50,196 nt of DNA from an uncultured Lachnospiraceae bacterium (GTDB lineage Bacteria > Bacillota > Clostridia > Lachnospirales > Lachnospiraceae), in the NCBI GenBank assembly GCA_937965795.1, contig CALCMD010000042.1:1-50196 (forward strand). The letters are read 5' to 3'. The notes beneath the pieces are model-generated. The model searched no databases. It was not told the DNA's origin and saw only the letters and a list, made by a program, of their open reading frames with translations. The position numbers and the translations under genes were made by a program. Of this stretch, positions 42,809 through 50,196 are shown one piece after another (the first letter of the stretch is position 1; every line of letters begins with the position of its first letter).

Positions 42809-43459
42809 CTATCTATAGTAATTCAGTTTCTTCTCGATCTTTTCCATCACCCACGCAACCACGAAATTAAACACATAGTAAAAAATTCCGGCAGACACAT
42901 AAGGAATCATACTCGTACTTGCAGACGCCAGCGCTTTCGCTATCGTAAACATCTCGGATACCGCAATCGCCATCGCCAGAGAAGTATCCTTGACCAGCGT
43001 AATAATTTCATTTGTGACCGAAGGGATGATTCTTTTGACCACCTGCGGAAGTATAATCCGGAAAAACGTCTGGCTTTTCGTATATCCCAGAAGATTTGCC
43101 GCCTCATACTGTCCTGCCGGCATAGACTCGATGCCTCCCCGGTAGATTTCGGCAAAATATGCAGCGTAATTCAGTGCAAAAGCAATAATTACGGCGATAA
43201 AACGATAGGAGGATGTAATCCGAACTCCAAAGAGATAATAGCGTCCAAAATAGACCACCATAATCTGAAGCATCAACGGCGTTCCCCGCATCACCGATAT
43301 GTAAATCTTTGTAAGATTGCGAATGACTGCGTTCTTTGACATTCTGCCAAACGCAACGATCATGCCAAGCGGCATGGAAAATAACAGTGTCAACCCAAAA
43401 ATCGCAATCGTTGTCAGCATTCCTCCTGACAGTTTCGAGAGCATCATCCCATAATCCAT
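42809..43459 (-). CDS. Polar amino-acid ABC transporter permease
   Basis: The 216-residue HisM/GlnP-type protein has about five helices and the EAA-loop region ANLLGYTKSQTFFRIILPQV, where the ATPase docks. RGTPLMLQIM near residue 58 is typical. The gene order binding protein-permease-ATPase is standard. Confidence 0.95.
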   Translation of the reverse strand: MDYGMMLSKLSGGMLTTIAIFGLTLLFSMPLGMIVAFGRMSKNAVIRNLTKIYISVMRGTPLMLQIMVVYFGRYYLFGVRITSSYRFIAVIIAFALNYAAYFAEIYRGGIESMPAGQYEAANLLGYTKSQTFFRIILPQVVKRIIPSVTNEIITLVKDTSLAMAIAVSEMFTIAKALASASTSMIPYVSAGIFYYVFNFVVAWVMEKIEKKLNYYR

Positions 43460-43481
43460 TTCCTGTTCCTCCGACTTCAGA

Positions 43482-43515
43482 AAAAGGACTGCTGCTCTGA
43501 TGCAGCAGTCCTTTT
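43482..43515 (-). terminator. Intra-operon hairpin between binding protein and permease genes
   Basis: The 14 bp perfect stem AAAAGGACTGCTGC / GCAGCAGTCCTTTT has a T-run after it on the minus strand. It likely ends most transcripts so the binding protein is made in excess, and protects the 3' end. Confidence 0.82.
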
Positions 43516-43527
43516 CTAACTGTTCTC

Positions 43528-44400
43528 TTATTTACCGATTGTTGTAATATCCTTGCCAAACCATTTGTTTGAAATCTCAGCCAGTGTTCCGTCCGCTGCC
43601 ATCTCTTTCAGCACATCCTGCACCTGATCGCGCAGTTCTTCGTTGCCCAGCTTGAAACCAATTCCGTATTCCTCTGCCGCCAGCGTCTCATCCAATACGA
43701 TGAAATCTGCCTTTCTCTGCTCGATCTGATAGCTTGCTACCACATCATCCATAGCGATGGCGTCTACCGCGCCGGATTCCAGATCCATAAATGCTGTATT
43801 ATAATCCGCCACCGTAATAAGCTCTCCGAAGGAATCTTTCAGTTCCTGATCTTCGTTGATCGCTGCCTCGGCGCTGGAATCTGTCTGCACATCCACGACT
43901 TTTCCCGCCAGATCTGCCTTTGTCGCAATCCCGGAATCTGCTTTTACGACAAATACCTGATTATTTTCCATGTACGGCTCGCTCCAGGTATAACTGTCCT
44001 CACGTCCTGTCATAGTAAAACCATTCCAGATACAGTCGATGGTGCCAGACTCAAGCTCCATATCCTTCGCATCCCATGCGATCGGCTGATAAACGACCTC
44101 TTTTCCCATGCGCTTTGCCGCTTCTGCCGCCAGCTCCAGGTCAAATCCTGTAAACTCACCGTCATCGCCAACAAATCCCATCGGCGGGAAATCCTGGTCA
44201 AATCCGACAACAAAAGTATCTTCTTCCGTGCCATCCTCCAGATTTACCACCTCATCATCTTTTCCCTCTGAAACTGCTTCCGTGGACGCTTCCTCCGTAG
44301 ACGGCGCTGCTGTCTCTTCTGCCTTTTTCGTACCGCATCCTGCCGTCATAGCCGCCGCCAGAGCTGCCACTAACATAACACTGATCACTTTCTTTTTCAT
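43528..44400 (-). CDS. Amino-acid ABC transporter substrate-binding lipoprotein
   Basis: The ATG at 44400 follows GGAGG, giving 290 residues. The signal peptide ends in the lipobox MTAGC, so Cys would be lipidated. A Ser/Thr/Glu linker (about 22-60) leads to a SBP_bac_3 domain: VGFDQDFPPMGFVGDDGEFTGFDLELA and GRE-x-Y. It presents the amino acid to the permease outside the membrane. It has a strong promoter. Confidence 0.95.
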   Translation of the reverse strand: MKKKVISVMLVAALAAAMTAGCGTKKAEETAAPSTEEASTEAVSEGKDDEVVNLEDGTEEDTFVVGFDQDFPPMGFVGDDGEFTGFDLELAAEAAKRMGKEVVYQPIAWDAKDMELESGTIDCIWNGFTMTGREDSYTWSEPYMENNQVFVVKADSGIATKADLAGKVVDVQTDSSAEAAINEDQELKDSFGELITVADYNTAFMDLESGAVDAIAMDDVVASYQIEQRKADFIVLDETLAAEEYGIGFKLGNEELRDQVQDVLKEMAADGTLAEISNKWFGKDITTIGK

Positions 44401-44469
44401 AATAGCATTTCCTCCATTTTTATAATCCTTTACCATTTGAGCACTCTACCATGCTAAATCAGCAAATTC

Positions 44470-44498
44470 ATACTAGCATAGATTAAAGGAACTGTCAA
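44470..44498 (-). promoter_or_regulatory. Promoter of the amino-acid ABC operon
   Basis: On the minus strand consensus TTGACA and TAGTAT are spaced by 17 bp. The -35 overlaps the stop codon of the upstream gene, so the two units are packed with no terminator between them. Confidence 0.82.
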
Positions 44499-45292
44499 CC
44501 TCGGCTGCACGCGCTTTTATAATACCTTTCCTTGATCTGCTCCAGAAACTCCTCCGGTCGTAATTCCTTTCGCCTTTTTGGAATCTCCGCCCGGAGATAT
44601 CCGGCATTTTTCATTTCTATCCTGTCGATCTGCGCCCGTGGCACAGACAGCTCCTTAAGCCTTGCACGATAGGCTTCTTTGCTCAGAAACAGCGGAAGCA
44701 CCGAAAGATAGCGATTCCAGGTCTGTGCCGAGCGGACAATTCCGTAAGACTGCCACAGACAATCCGCCGCTTCTTCAAAAAGGAAGAGCCGTCCATAGGC
44801 CGCCGCCATACTGTCCAGAACGGAAGCGTAAAACTGTACGCCCAGCTTTCCCGGATTCCTTTCCCTCAGAAGCTGATAATACTCCCGGATGGCATTTCCA
44901 TACATGCCGTACTTCATCAGGTAATCCGCTTTCATCTTTCTGCGAAGATCCTCTGGCTGTATTTCAATACTGCTGATCTGTTCCTGAACTTTGTGGTATT
45001 CGTCTGGCGACAGGTATTCGATTTCCCGGAAGATCGGCAGAATAAACCCTGCGATACTTCCCTTCCTGGCCTCCTCCAGACGCTCCGCAAGCTTGCGGCC
45101 AAGCCTTTTTAATCCCAACTCATCCCTCACCCAGCAGCACAAAGCCTCATTCATAATGGAACCATCCACCAGATAAATATTCTGCTGCAAATAGAAACAT
45201 AACTCTTCTATCGTATAAATATTTGTGCCAATACTTTCTATATAATAAGGATGCTTTGCCTTTTTCACCTGACATAAATGATAACCGCTCAT
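44495..45292 (-). CDS. TPR-like helical protein, third gene of the DUF5716/5717 operon
   Basis: The 265-residue protein is largely helical, with MKYGMYGNAIREYYQLL and DSMAAAYGRLFLFEEAADCLWQSY (about 140-190), which read as tetratricopeptide-like pairs. No enzyme motif or membrane segment is seen, so it should be a cytosolic adaptor. It lies 14 bp after the Hsp70-fold ATPase gene and ends at the next operon's promoter. I do not recognise a named family. A role as a scaffold for the two larger proteins is inferred from position. Confidence 0.8.
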   Translation of the reverse strand: MSGYHLCQVKKAKHPYYIESIGTNIYTIEELCFYLQQNIYLVDGSIMNEALCCWVRDELGLKRLGRKLAERLEEARKGSIAGFILPIFREIEYLSPDEYHKVQEQISSIEIQPEDLRRKMKADYLMKYGMYGNAIREYYQLLRERNPGKLGVQFYASVLDSMAAAYGRLFLFEEAADCLWQSYGIVRSAQTWNRYLSVLPLFLSKEAYRARLKELSVPRAQIDRIEMKNAGYLRAEIPKRRKELRPEEFLEQIKERYYKSACSRG

Positions 45293-45306
45293 CTTTTCGC
45301 CCCCTT

Positions 45307-46470
45307 CTACAGCTCAATCACTGCCTCCCATTTTTTTCCTGAACTTTTATACAGCTCGCCCAGCCCCAGGTCATTAAGAAGGACTCTGCATTTATCCTTC
45401 GCCTGAAAGGTCAGCTCCATATGGATTCTGGTGGCACGGTTTGGGCGTTTTGGCAAATCCTTCAGCTTTACCGTGTGCGTCATCTCCTCCCCGTGAATGC
45501 TGCGTGTCAAAAGCACCAGTTCGTCCGTATCATCCAGGATAAATTCACATTCATAATATGCCATATAATAATTGATACCGGCGCTGACCATTTCCACGCG
45601 GCACTTTGTCCCCTTTCGAATCATATCCATACTGACATTGTGCTCGATCATATCCGGCCCTGCATAAACATAATGATCCAGCGTCTGCATCCCTGCCAGA
45701 ACCATTGCTCCATAGCAGGCGCCTTTAGAATACAGATTTCTCCCCTGAAATACCTTTCGTCTGCTGCACAGAAACTTTACAGACTCATGTTCCCAGCTCT
45801 GATCAAATTCCTCACCCACCAGATAAACGGTCGAGTAAGCGTCCGTCCCGATCATTTTCTTTGCCTGTTCCAGAAAGCGCACATCTTTCATCCGCTTCCA
45901 ATGTTCTGCCTTCCTGCTTCCTCGCGTTTTTTCATCCAGACAGAGCCTGCCCCTGTTTTTGACTGTCACCATGGCGGGGCTTGTCTTATGATTAATACTC
46001 AGCTCATATCCGGTGATCCCGTCACGCTTATATTCAAAGAGCGCCACCTTATAACGCCACAGTTCCTTCTTCTGGCTCAGTGCATAATAGAAAAAGCTCT
46101 CCTGATGATCCTGTAAATAAATTCTTTCCTTCGGAACTCCCAGCATTTCCAGCGCCTGACGGATTGCCTGTACCCAGACCGGCCGCATCGCTTCCATCGT
46201 CACCATCACGGAAATTCCCGCCTTCGGCCCTACGGCGGAAAGCTTTTCCAGACACATCTTAAAAAAGTTCGACAAGAGCGCCGCCCCCAGCTCCGCTTTC
46301 TGTTCAATCAGAGGAAACAGGTCTCTTGGCGTCGGAATCTGATATTTCTCCTCTCCCGGCACGGAACTGACCGTCATAGGCTCTGTGTTGTTTTGATGAT
46401 AAAAAGTAAGTACTGAGGAATCATACCCCAGATCAAAACCGATGATTACCTCATTATAATCCATTGTCAT
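45307..46470 (-). CDS. Hsp70/actin-fold ATPase-like protein (DUF5716-like)
   Basis: The 387-residue protein shows parts of the Hsp70/actin nucleotide fold. GFDLGYDSSVLTFY (about 11-24) resembles the phosphate-1 loop of DnaK, VYLVGEEFD is at the phosphate-2 position, and GACYGAMVLAG (about 250-260) is an adenosine motif. It lacks a peptide-binding domain like DnaK's. I associate it with DUF5716 from memory. It is coupled tightly (14 bp) to the giant upstream gene. Function unknown; an ATP-driven regulator of the giant protein is a reasonable guess. Confidence 0.75.
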   Translation of the reverse strand: MTMDYNEVIIGFDLGYDSSVLTFYHQNNTEPMTVSSVPGEEKYQIPTPRDLFPLIEQKAELGAALLSNFFKMCLEKLSAVGPKAGISVMVTMEAMRPVWVQAIRQALEMLGVPKERIYLQDHQESFFYYALSQKKELWRYKVALFEYKRDGITGYELSINHKTSPAMVTVKNRGRLCLDEKTRGSRKAEHWKRMKDVRFLEQAKKMIGTDAYSTVYLVGEEFDQSWEHESVKFLCSRRKVFQGRNLYSKGACYGAMVLAGMQTLDHYVYAGPDMIEHNVSMDMIRKGTKCRVEMVSAGINYYMAYYECEFILDDTDELVLLTRSIHGEEMTHTVKLKDLPKRPNRATRIHMELTFQAKDKCRVLLNDLGLGELYKSSGKKWEAVIEL

Positions 46471-46484
46471 GTTCGCCTCCGAAA

Positions 46485-49400
46485 TTATTCATTGCCCGGA
46501 AAAATATTCTTCGCCAGACATTCCTGCTCCAGATACAGTTCCATCACATCTTCCGCCGCTTTCTCATCCTGATCTGCCAGAGCTTTTGCCAGCCGGTTGA
46601 TCAGGTCGTAACAGGTATCTCCTCCTGTACTGTTCCTCTCATCCCACGGAAGAGTCTTTTCCTTCATCTCCCGCATAACGCCGCCGCACTCCTCCTGAAT
46701 GCTGTAATGAAGCGTTTCTCCATAAAACAGTGTAAATTCTCTGACAAAGATACCCTCGCAGACGTTTTTCATTTTCTCTGAAATTTCTTTCGTCCGTTTT
46801 CCGTCCATTTTTTCAATCTGCCAGGTCAAAGTTACCGACGCCTCCGGGTTTGCCCGGTATTCCACATAACTTTTATCCACCATCTGAAACGGGCGGAGCA
46901 GGCTCTGTCCGAATGCTTTGTAGAATGCGAACTGCATTCCTCTTCCATGAAATTCCTCCAGAAGCTGCTGTACTGCTTCCTGTCTCGCCTCTGTCAGCCG
47001 CGGCTGCCCGGAATACCAGCGAAGCAGCGCCAGAAGGCACATCTCCTGCATCGTCTTTCCCTTCTCATAAGCATCCTCAATATACGCAAACACCGGTTCC
47101 TGCACGGATGCCTCTTTGACAAAATAATCGTAAGACCGGTCGGTCACATAGGCTTCCAGAAGCGGTTTCTTTCCCATATTTCTCCGGTAAGAGTCAAAAA
47201 TTTCTTCCGTGTTTTCCGCACCGTGCCGCATAAAGACCAGTACCAGAAGTATCTTTTCTTCCAGCTCATAAGTATCCAGCTCAAACTGTCTCCCGGCTCT
47301 CCACAGACGTTTCATATTTTCCACCGGCCCATCGTAATGCTTTACCAGATAAGCCAAAACTGTTTCATCATACTTTTCCTTTTCAAAGCAATACCAGCAT
47401 ACCGCAAGCAGCATATCGTCCGCCTCGTGCTCCCGCACCAGTATATTTCTGCTGCACATCCGTACCAGAACTCCCGTATCCACGCCTTCCGGCCCGTAAG
47501 TCTCCACGATGGCAAACGCCTCCTGACACATTCCTTCCATCGTCATCAGACTCAAAAGTTTTCTCTTATCGGTACGGATAAATTCTTCTGCATGGATTGC
47601 GTGCAAAAATTCAAACAGTGATGGGGAATTCGGATTTTCATAATAAAAGTCCAGAAGCCTCTGGCGAATCTGCGCTTTATAGCTTTCACGTACCTTCTTA
47701 ATTTCCAGCAGACGGCAAAAATCCTTTACATTCTCCTCGCTGAGCGCCTCTTCCTTCTCCGCTTTTCCACAGGTATACAGCGTCATCTCCGGGCACTCCC
47801 CCGCCATATTCCGGCAGACCTCCAGAAGCTGCATATCCTCCAGCAATCTCTCTGCCTCACAGGGAATGGAAACCAGGCGGTTTCCTTTTTCATCTTCAAA
47901 AAAAATCTGATAATCGTCTGTATATAACTGCGCCACTGCTCTCTTTTCCCACAGCGCCACTCTCTGCTCTTCTTCCAACTGACGGTGTATCACGACTGCA
48001 TACCTGGCGTCCGGACTGGCGCATCGGATTTCGCTGGAAAAAATCACTCCTGCCAGGCGCTCTGCCATCCGTCTGTCCATATAAGCCGCATGTAAAAACG
48101 TGCGGTAAATCAGCGCCAGTTCCCGGTTGATATGTCCTGCCGCAAGCTGGCCTTCCATAAATTTTTCAATCACCGGGCGGTAATTCTTAAACGTACGCGG
48201 ATCATTCTCCCGGTTCCTGATCACACTGGCATAGACCAGCGCCTTTCTCCGGTAGCTCAGTGTATTATTATATGCAAAATACATCTTTATCATCTGCGGC
48301 AATGGTTCTTCCGTATCCGTCCTCATGGAATTTACATAATGTTCGTAAAGCCCCGTCAGCCGGATGTCCGCCTTTACCGCTTTTTCATACCACGAAAAAT
48401 ATTCTTCTCCTTCTTTATTTCCCTTAATCAGCAGACTGCAAATATCGCCCGCCAAACTTCCGGAAGGCTTTCTGGCATAACATTGTTTCAAAATATCATA
48501 CAGCATAGGCGAATATTCCTTATGTCTTGCCGCCAAATCTCCGGTCTGTAAAATCAGCTCATCATCCAGCAGCCCCTCCCGGCAGACAAAACGCATCAGA
48601 CACAGCTCAAACTCCCCAAATTTCTTTAACAGAAGCGGACACTTCCGTATGATCTGATACGCTTCCAGATACATCAATCTGCTCCTGCACCCATATCGAA
48701 ACTGTCTGCGGATGATTTCCAGCTTTTCAGCCAGCCGTACATTTCGTTTCTCCGGCAGGTGAAACAGATACCACTGCAATTTCCAATTCTCCTGCTTCTG
48801 TACTGCCAGTTCTCCGATTCTTGCCTGCACATAATCCAGATACATCTGGTCTTTATGATAGAAAGTAGTGAGATATAGATAGTACCCCTGAATCTCCGGA
48901 CGCTTCATCATCTCTCGTTCTCTCTCAAACTCCGTAAGTACCAGACACGCCTCTTCTTCCCTGTCCGACAGAAACAGGATATGAGCCTGGTAAAGCTCCG
49001 CCATCGGTTCTGTACCGCCCGCGTTCCGGTATTCCTCCAGACTGGTCAGGGACTCCTCGCTCCATTCTTCTCTGCTGATTCTGTCTAATCGAAAATCCAG
49101 ATACCTTTCGATCAGGCTTTTTATTTTCTGTTTCTGCACGCTTCTGTGATGAGACGTCCCTTTCTTTTCCGTCTTTTTCACCGTTATTTCAAATGCAAGT
49201 GTCTGAAAGGGCGTTTTTATGAAAATCCGCCCATAATTTTTCCCTGCATGAAGCTTTTCCGGATAAATCAGATAATTCAGATAGCAGGAGCTTCCAATAA
49301 ATTCATCACTTGTCACCACAGTACGCTCCGTCTGTAAAAACTCTGCATCTGTGGATATCTCCATTCTCTGGAACCCCCAGTTATCTTTTGTAATTCTCAC

Positions 49401-50036
49401 GCTCTCCTTCTGCGTCTGGTTCAAACCTTCAAAAAAAGCTTTTTTCCTCTCCAGTGCAATGGAAATTTTCTTCTTTGCCCCAATTCCAACCAGAAACTCT
49501 TCCATATCGGAATCGTCAGATGTCTTTCCGGTCAGTCCTTCATACAGCGTCATCCACTGGGGCGCCTGCCGGGTAAGCATCTTTCGAAACTCCCCTGACG
49601 TAAAGATTGCATGTGCTTTCTGAAAATCTTCCTTTGCAAGCTTTTCGAAATCCGCCAGACTGCCGATGACCTCCGTAGAAGTCTTTACCAGATTTCGGGC
49701 AATCTCGATATGGTAAGGCACCTGGTATTCTCCCAGTTCGGAGCAGATAGTGAACCTTCCATCCAGGACGTCGCCTTCTTCCATTCCGGATGCGTCCAGC
49801 TCATACACGACTCTTTCCGAAATCCCGTGAAAATCCGACGGCTCATAGGCCATCCTCGGACTGCTGGAATAAAGAAACCCTTTCATTCTTTTCTGATTTT
49901 CACTCTCAATCGTAAAACTGCCCCGAAAACCTGCCCCTTTCTGGAGCACAGCCTCGATTTTCTCTTCGGAGACCAGCATCTTCGGCGCTTCATATTCAAA
50001 TATTCCATTTCTTAATTGTTCTATTCTCTTCTTCAA
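46485..50036 (-). CDS. Giant helical-repeat protein (DUF5717-like)
   Basis: The start is a TTG at 50036 with AGGTGAAGAA upstream, beginning KKRIEQLRNGIFEYEAP (1183 residues). The longer frame to 50090 begins inside the promoter -10 region, so it cannot be the start if that promoter is used; an ATG at 50063 is possible. A beta-sandwich N-terminus (about 1-260: GFRGSFTIESENQ, IPYHIEIARN-like strands) is followed by hundreds of residues of TPR-like helices, then a beta-rich C-terminus. No signal peptide or membrane helix is seen. I associate it with DUF5717 from memory. Function unknown. Confidence 0.75.
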   Translation of the reverse strand: MKKRIEQLRNGIFEYEAPKMLVSEEKIEAVLQKGAGFRGSFTIESENQKRMKGFLYSSSPRMAYEPSDFHGISERVVYELDASGMEEGDVLDGRFTICSELGEYQVPYHIEIARNLVKTSTEVIGSLADFEKLAKEDFQKAHAIFTSGEFRKMLTRQAPQWMTLYEGLTGKTSDDSDMEEFLVGIGAKKKISIALERKKAFFEGLNQTQKESVRITKDNWGFQRMEISTDAEFLQTERTVVTSDEFIGSSCYLNYLIYPEKLHAGKNYGRIFIKTPFQTLAFEITVKKTEKKGTSHHRSVQKQKIKSLIERYLDFRLDRISREEWSEESLTSLEEYRNAGGTEPMAELYQAHILFLSDREEEACLVLTEFEREREMMKRPEIQGYYLYLTTFYHKDQMYLDYVQARIGELAVQKQENWKLQWYLFHLPEKRNVRLAEKLEIIRRQFRYGCRSRLMYLEAYQIIRKCPLLLKKFGEFELCLMRFVCREGLLDDELILQTGDLAARHKEYSPMLYDILKQCYARKPSGSLAGDICSLLIKGNKEGEEYFSWYEKAVKADIRLTGLYEHYVNSMRTDTEEPLPQMIKMYFAYNNTLSYRRKALVYASVIRNRENDPRTFKNYRPVIEKFMEGQLAAGHINRELALIYRTFLHAAYMDRRMAERLAGVIFSSEIRCASPDARYAVVIHRQLEEEQRVALWEKRAVAQLYTDDYQIFFEDEKGNRLVSIPCEAERLLEDMQLLEVCRNMAGECPEMTLYTCGKAEKEEALSEENVKDFCRLLEIKKVRESYKAQIRQRLLDFYYENPNSPSLFEFLHAIHAEEFIRTDKRKLLSLMTMEGMCQEAFAIVETYGPEGVDTGVLVRMCSRNILVREHEADDMLLAVCWYCFEKEKYDETVLAYLVKHYDGPVENMKRLWRAGRQFELDTYELEEKILLVLVFMRHGAENTEEIFDSYRRNMGKKPLLEAYVTDRSYDYFVKEASVQEPVFAYIEDAYEKGKTMQEMCLLALLRWYSGQPRLTEARQEAVQQLLEEFHGRGMQFAFYKAFGQSLLRPFQMVDKSYVEYRANPEASVTLTWQIEKMDGKRTKEISEKMKNVCEGIFVREFTLFYGETLHYSIQEECGGVMREMKEKTLPWDERNSTGGDTCYDLINRLAKALADQDEKAAEDVMELYLEQECLAKNIFPGNE

Positions 50037-50090
50037 ATTCTTCACCTGTACCCATAAAAACATGTCGTATCCTGTCAGATTTCTTTTCAC

Positions 50091-50120
50091 AGTATAGCAC
50101 TATCTGTCGGTTCGGCGCAA
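50091..50120 (-). promoter_or_regulatory. Promoter of the DUF5717/DUF5716/TPR operon
   Basis: On the minus strand TTGCGC and TATACT are 18 bp apart, with TGC directly before the -10. The transcript would start around 50084. The last 75 bases of the window beyond it show nothing I recognise. Confidence 0.6.
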
Positions 50121-50196
50121 GTACAACAACAGGATTCTGGCAATTCTGGTTTGGCGGGCGGTTCGCTTCCCCCGATAGGTTACGAAGTCGATAGTT

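Noticed and set aside
1..50196. CRISPR arrays, tRNA or rRNA genes
   Set aside because: No regularly spaced repeats of suitable length and no tRNA cloverleaf or rRNA segment were recognised on either strand by eye.

Overview
The window looks like chromosomal DNA of an anaerobic, spore-forming Firmicute, most likely Lachnospiraceae. The reasons are moderate GC, strong AGGAGG-type ribosome sites, the clostridial block nusB-xseA-xseB-ispA-dxs-tlyA-nadK-argR-recN-spoIVB, a DUF3791/DUF3990-type locus, and a pair of proteins I associate from memory with DUF5716/DUF5717. Almost every gene is on the minus strand. Exceptions are a Crp/Fnr regulator and a MarR-flavodoxin pair. I saw no tRNA, rRNA, CRISPR array, intact insertion sequence or prophage.

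Region 1 (1-11.35 kb) is a long leftward operon of Ser/Thr phospho-signalling genes. In transcription order it encodes a PP2C phosphatase, a zinc-ribbon FHA protein, a membrane VWA-FHA protein, a second PP2C phosphatase, a second zinc-ribbon FHA protein, a four-helix membrane FHA protein, and a receptor-type Ser/Thr kinase with a large outside domain. Two related small exported proteins and a truncated discoidin-domain surface protein follow with short gaps.

Region 2 (11.35-12.7 kb) is the most interesting part. A 234 bp segment is bounded by perfect 26 bp inverted repeats, each built like a tyrosine-recombinase core site (9 bp palindromic arms, 6 bp asymmetric spacer). It lies between the kinase operon and a lone tyrosine recombinase gene. 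The segment carries one strong sigma-A-type promoter, which in this copy points away from the operon, plus two bidirectional terminators. I read it as a phase-variable invertible promoter, caught in the OFF orientation, controlling a complete Ser/Thr kinase/phosphatase/FHA system.

Region 3 (12.7-19.2 kb) is accessory and redox: a Crp/Fnr regulator convergent with thioredoxin, a self-regulated MarR-flavodoxin pair, a PD-(D/E)XK transposase-like nuclease, a YyaL-type thioredoxin-fold protein, a remnant of a surface-anchor tail, and a decayed DUF3791-DUF3990-DUF3791 locus. Region 4 (19.2-24.4 kb) is a TetR-controlled efflux cassette (MFS exporter, FtsX-type permease, ABC ATPase) with palindromic operators before tetR and before the exporter gene.

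Region 5 (24.7-35.1 kb) is the conserved housekeeping block from asp23 through nusB to spoIVB; spo0A does not follow spoIVB in this window. Region 6 (35.1-44.4 kb) holds prfC, purA, purB, purF, purC and a polar amino-acid ABC transporter. Region 7 (44.5-50.1 kb) is a three-gene operon: a very large helical-repeat protein, an Hsp70/actin-fold ATPase and a small TPR-like protein, of unknown function.
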